A stretch of DNA of 50,345 nt, taken from a virus. Below, piece after piece: positions 48,348 to 50,345 of this stretch (positions are counted from its first letter, which is position 1; each line of letters starts with the position of its first letter). The stretch is taken from IMG/VR virus record IMGVR_UViG_3300027896_000062, positions 1 to 50,345 of that record; one strand, given 5' to 3'. The translations under genes were made by a program, and so were the position numbers. The notes beneath the pieces are model-generated. The model was given only the letters and a program-made list of their open reading frames with translations. It made no database searches and was not told where the DNA came from.

Positions 48348-48713
48348 TTAATATCCCCCTTCTCCTCTAATAATTTCTATAATATCTTTTTGACTATCCA
48401 CTAAATCTTCTTCATATATTCCCTGATTGCAAAAACCTGCTTCAAGAATACCTCCGTCGTCTGCTGCAAAGAATACATAAACTTTTCCTTTATTTTTAAT
48501 TATTTCATCTATATGAGCTAATTCATCTTTACTTAAATTATCATACATATAAGACCCATCAACATCTTCATGACCAAGAATTTTTAATATATCTATTGTA
48601 ATTTCTGGATCATAATTAACTTTTACTAAAATTTCATTTAATTCTCCACTTTTATCAGCTATGATAAAACTTGTTGAACTACTATTTGTTATAAAATCAT
48701 TTTTAATTTTCAT
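48348..48713 (-). CDS. NSSS-motif protein 2 (121 aa)
   Basis: It begins MKIKNDFITNSSSTSFIIAD, the same opening as 47460 and 49241, followed by an unrelated acidic alpha/beta domain (DILKILGHEDVDGSYMYDNL, VYVFFAADDGGILEAGFCNQ). Its start overlaps the end of the 48703 gene. Role unknown. Confidence 0.6.
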   Translation of the reverse strand: MKIKNDFITNSSSTSFIIADKSGELNEILVKVNYDPEITIDILKILGHEDVDGSYMYDNLSKDELAHIDEIIKNKGKVYVFFAADDGGILEAGFCNQGIYEEDLVDSQKDIIEIIRGEGGY

Positions 48714-48876
48714 CTTTAATCTCCGTTATTGAATCAATTTCACTATCTCCTGGTACTGAATTCATTGATATTGCATCCCCAAGTAAAGCTTTTTCTTCTG
48801 CTTCTGATTCATCTTCTGCTTCAACAATATACGAATCAAAATCTTGTCTTATTATAACAACTTCATATGTTTTCAT
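48703..48876 (-). CDS. Small acidic protein, 57 aa
   Basis: A frame of 58 codons from the ATG at 48876 reads KTYEVVIIRQDFDSYIVEAE and then an acidic helix (DESEAEEKALLGDAISM). It resembles small phage/plasmid proteins with a DpnD/PcfM-like pattern (yxVxV...V.A.s..eA), which are of unknown function. It ends in a TAA that overlaps the start of the 48348-48713 gene. Confidence 0.5.
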   Translation of the reverse strand: MKTYEVVIIRQDFDSYIVEAEDESEAEEKALLGDAISMNSVPGDSEIDSITEIKDEN

Positions 48877-49239
48877 TTATGCCTCACGAACTAAAAATTT
48901 TGAATTTCTTTTTATATTAGATTCTTGTTCAATATAATCTCTAAGAATTTTTAAATTACTTGAATAATTTCCTCCAACATGCCAATCATCAATTTCTTGA
49001 GGTGTAATATATTTATTTCCTTCAGAATAACTTGGACCTGTTTTATAATTATATATTGTTAATATTGTTCCATCTAATTGAAAAACCCATTCCCAATCAA
49101 TTTTTTCTCCTTTTCCATGTTGTAAATATGGTTCTCCAAAAAGAGAAACAATTTCACTATAAGGTAAATCTATATAACCAATAAGAAAAGTTCCATTAGA
49201 CTTATTTTTATTAAGTTTTTTAAATTTAATATTTATCAT
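48877..49239 (-). CDS. Conserved phage protein, about 120 aa
   Basis: The pattern SNGTFLIGYIDLPYSEIVSL, FGEPYLQHGKGEKIDWEWVF and TILTIYNYKTG, followed by DDWHVGGN, recurs in phage accessory proteins (G.I.as..eL...FGEP...K..WEW.....g...tIYdwk...WHIGG, recalled). I place the start at 49239 (MINIKFKK), since the longer frame to 49287 would run through the end of the preceding gene. Confidence 0.6.
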   Translation of the reverse strand: MINIKFKKLNKNKSNGTFLIGYIDLPYSEIVSLFGEPYLQHGKGEKIDWEWVFQLDGTILTIYNYKTGPSYSEGNKYITPQEIDDWHVGGNYSSNLKILRDYIEQESNIKRNSKFLVREA

Positions 49240-49240
49240 A

Positions 49241-49759
49241 TTAATAACCTTGATCATCAATTTTAAGTTTAACATCTTTAAAACCAAAATCTAATAACTC
49301 ACCTGACTTCATATTATTCATTACAATAAGTTCAATCATCCATTTGGGAAGATCATTATAATCATTAAACATCGAAGTAAAATGACTAATAGAATATACA
49401 TTACCAACTACTTGATTTATAGTCATTTCACCAAGAACCATTTTCATTATTTCATCATCTGATATATTTTTTGGATCTACAGGAGGTGACATCAAACCAA
49501 AAAATGTTTTTTCCAATTTTGTTGCTTTTCCTTCTTTAATTTTTTTATCAGCTTTCAATTTTTCTTTCCAACTACCTTGTAATGATTTTCTCCACTTTTT
49601 AACATTCTCATGAAGTCTATATTTATAAGAACTAGTAAAATAATTTATATATTTTTCCCAGCATTTTTCAAATTCTTCCAAATTTTGTGCTGTAGATTCA
49701 ATATAAAGAATAAAAGATGCACTAGAAGAATTTGTTATAAAATCAACTTTTATTTTCAT
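49241..49759 (-). CDS. NSSS-motif protein 3 (172 aa)
   Basis: It begins MKIKVDFITNSSSASFILYI, again the NSSS opening. The rest is a helix-rich part (WEKYINYFTSSYKYRLHENV, KWRKSLQGSWKEKLKADKKI) and a C-terminal region with MKSGELLDFGFKDVK. Its start overlaps the end of the 49743 gene by 17 bases. Role unknown. Confidence 0.6.
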   Translation of the reverse strand: MKIKVDFITNSSSASFILYIESTAQNLEEFEKCWEKYINYFTSSYKYRLHENVKKWRKSLQGSWKEKLKADKKIKEGKATKLEKTFFGLMSPPVDPKNISDDEIMKMVLGEMTINQVVGNVYSISHFTSMFNDYNDLPKWMIELIVMNNMKSGELLDFGFKDVKLKIDDQGY

Positions 49760-50066
49760 TTATTTTTTCCTTTAATTTTTGAAGTTCTACTAATTTTACT
49801 CTAAGACTTTTTTTAGTAAATTCTCCAACCCAATCTTCTTTTAGTTCCACTTCAACTTCATTAATTATCATATCTAATGTTTTTATTTCTTTTAGAATTT
49901 TAATTGGAGAATCGTGCATAATTGTTAAAGATCCATAGCAAGGTTCGCCCCAACCTTCATCCATAAATTTTTCATCAATTTCTGCAAGTTCTTTTGATTC
50001 AAACCAGCTAAGATATACACTTCCATCTCCGCCATTCCCAATATTATACCACACTTCTGTTTTCAT
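49743..50066 (-). CDS. Conserved phage protein, 107 aa
   Basis: Pattern: MKTEVWYNIGNGGDGSVYLS and WFESKELAEIDEKFMDEGWG, followed by EPCYGSLTIMHDSPIKILKE and a helical tail. A very similar opening (EVWYxIGNxGDGS, WFx...E..AE.dEx.mxEGWxE.C.G) recurs in phage and bacterial accessory proteins of unknown function (recalled). Confidence 0.65.
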   Translation of the reverse strand: MKTEVWYNIGNGGDGSVYLSWFESKELAEIDEKFMDEGWGEPCYGSLTIMHDSPIKILKEIKTLDMIINEVEVELKEDWVGEFTKKSLRVKLVELQKLKEKINENKS

Positions 50067-50067
50067 T

Positions 50068-50345
50068 TTAACTCTCCAATAAATTTCTATAAGTAATTTC
50101 TTTCTTATCTAAATCAATTATATATTCCCAAACTATTCCACCACATGAATTAGGAACACATGGTTCATAAGCTCCAACTTCCCATCCACATATACCTAAT
50201 GTTGGTTCTTTTTTAGTTTTTCTTTCTTGAGCTCCAAGTAAAATTAACCATCCTGCAGATTGCGAAGGATTATCTCTTAATTTACCTTCTTTAACCCACT
50301 TAAGAAATCTATTTAAAGATTGAAGTGTTACACTTGGATATCCAT
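50068..50345 (-). CDS. Hypothetical protein, N-terminal part beyond the window
   Basis: The last 91 codons of a leftward gene, whose start lies outside. The visible part has PSVTLQSLNRFLKWVKEGKL, GWLILLGAQERKTKKEPTLG and YEPCVPNSCGGIVWEYIIDL. A Cys-x-Pro-Asn-Ser-Cys-Gly-Gly motif is present. No function can be named. The stop is just before the 49743 start. Confidence 0.5.
   Translation of the reverse strand, partial: GYPSVTLQSLNRFLKWVKEGKLRDNPSQSAGWLILLGAQERKTKKEPTLGICGWEVGAYEPCVPNSCGGIVWEYIIDLDKKEITYRNLLES

Noticed and set aside
1-50345. Alternative genetic code, as in some gut jumbo phages (TAG or TGA read as amino acid)
   Set aside because: TAA, TAG (9360, 12971) and TGA (7531, 24646) end genes whose next starts follow at once, and long genes show no in-frame TAG or TGA. 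The standard code fits.
1-50345. CRISPR arrays, insertion sequences or prophage attachment sites
   Set aside because: No regularly spaced repeats, transposase motifs (DDE, HUH) or integrase genes were seen. The repeats found are single hairpins or gene-family copies.

Overview
The window reads as part of a large, strongly AT-rich contractile-tailed (T4-like) bacteriophage genome. The evidence is the gene content: tail tube, gp25-like and gp6/J-like baseplate wedge proteins, a hub-type protein, a tape measure with a peptidase domain, and a gp17-like large terminase. There are no host housekeeping operons. TAA, TAG and TGA are all used as stops, so there is no sign of an alternative genetic code. 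Strong AGGAGG-type ribosome binding sites fit a host such as Bacillota or Fusobacteriota (inference). The host itself cannot be read from the sequence.

Layout. 1-5593 (leftward): a radical SAM protein cut by the window edge, small unknowns, an RlaP/nrdC.11-type nucleotidyltransferase, a pair of tandem paralogues and a CCA-adding enzyme. 5727-12971 (rightward): tail tube and baseplate genes, including a tail protein gene whose 3' end looks like a programmed +1 frameshift. 12968-21289 (leftward): tube/baseplate protein, tape measure with M15 peptidase, HExxH protein and terminase. 21425-21918 (rightward): two small genes ended by a bidirectional terminator. 21985-50345 (leftward): a hub-like tail protein, then a long run of small accessory genes, a methyltransferase-like protein, a possible small polymerase-like protein, a tandem family of zinc-ribbon proteins and GTP cyclohydrolase FolE2. 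These are followed by unsplit RNA polymerase beta and beta-prime genes, a ubiquitin-like conjugation cassette, a second radical SAM protein, and many small genes, three of which share an N-terminal NSSS motif. No gene-free stretch exceeds 300 bases; the longest gaps (about 100-140 bases) hold promoters or hairpins.

The most exciting region is 38007-45071. In order of transcription it encodes a large protein with a Prok-E2/PRTRC-B-like motif, a JAMM/JAB isopeptidase, an E1/ThiF-like adenylating enzyme, and a beta-grasp ubiquitin-like protein. That last protein has a SAP-like N-terminus and ends in Gly-Gly plus a three-residue tail. After two unknown genes come a second E1-like protein and a small protein with an HPN...C E2-like signature. 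This is a complete candidate ubiquitin-like activation, conjugation and deconjugation pathway, directly upstream of the phage's own rpoC and rpoB genes. The ubiquitin-like gene uses CGT/CGC arginine codons unlike its neighbours, which suggests high expression.

How the parts may fit together: the phage carries its own transcription core, with predicted rifampicin-resistant beta residues, plus tRNA/RNA repair, a first step of 7-deazaguanine or folate synthesis, and a protein-tagging system whose targets are unknown. All function calls come from reading motifs by eye, with no database search.
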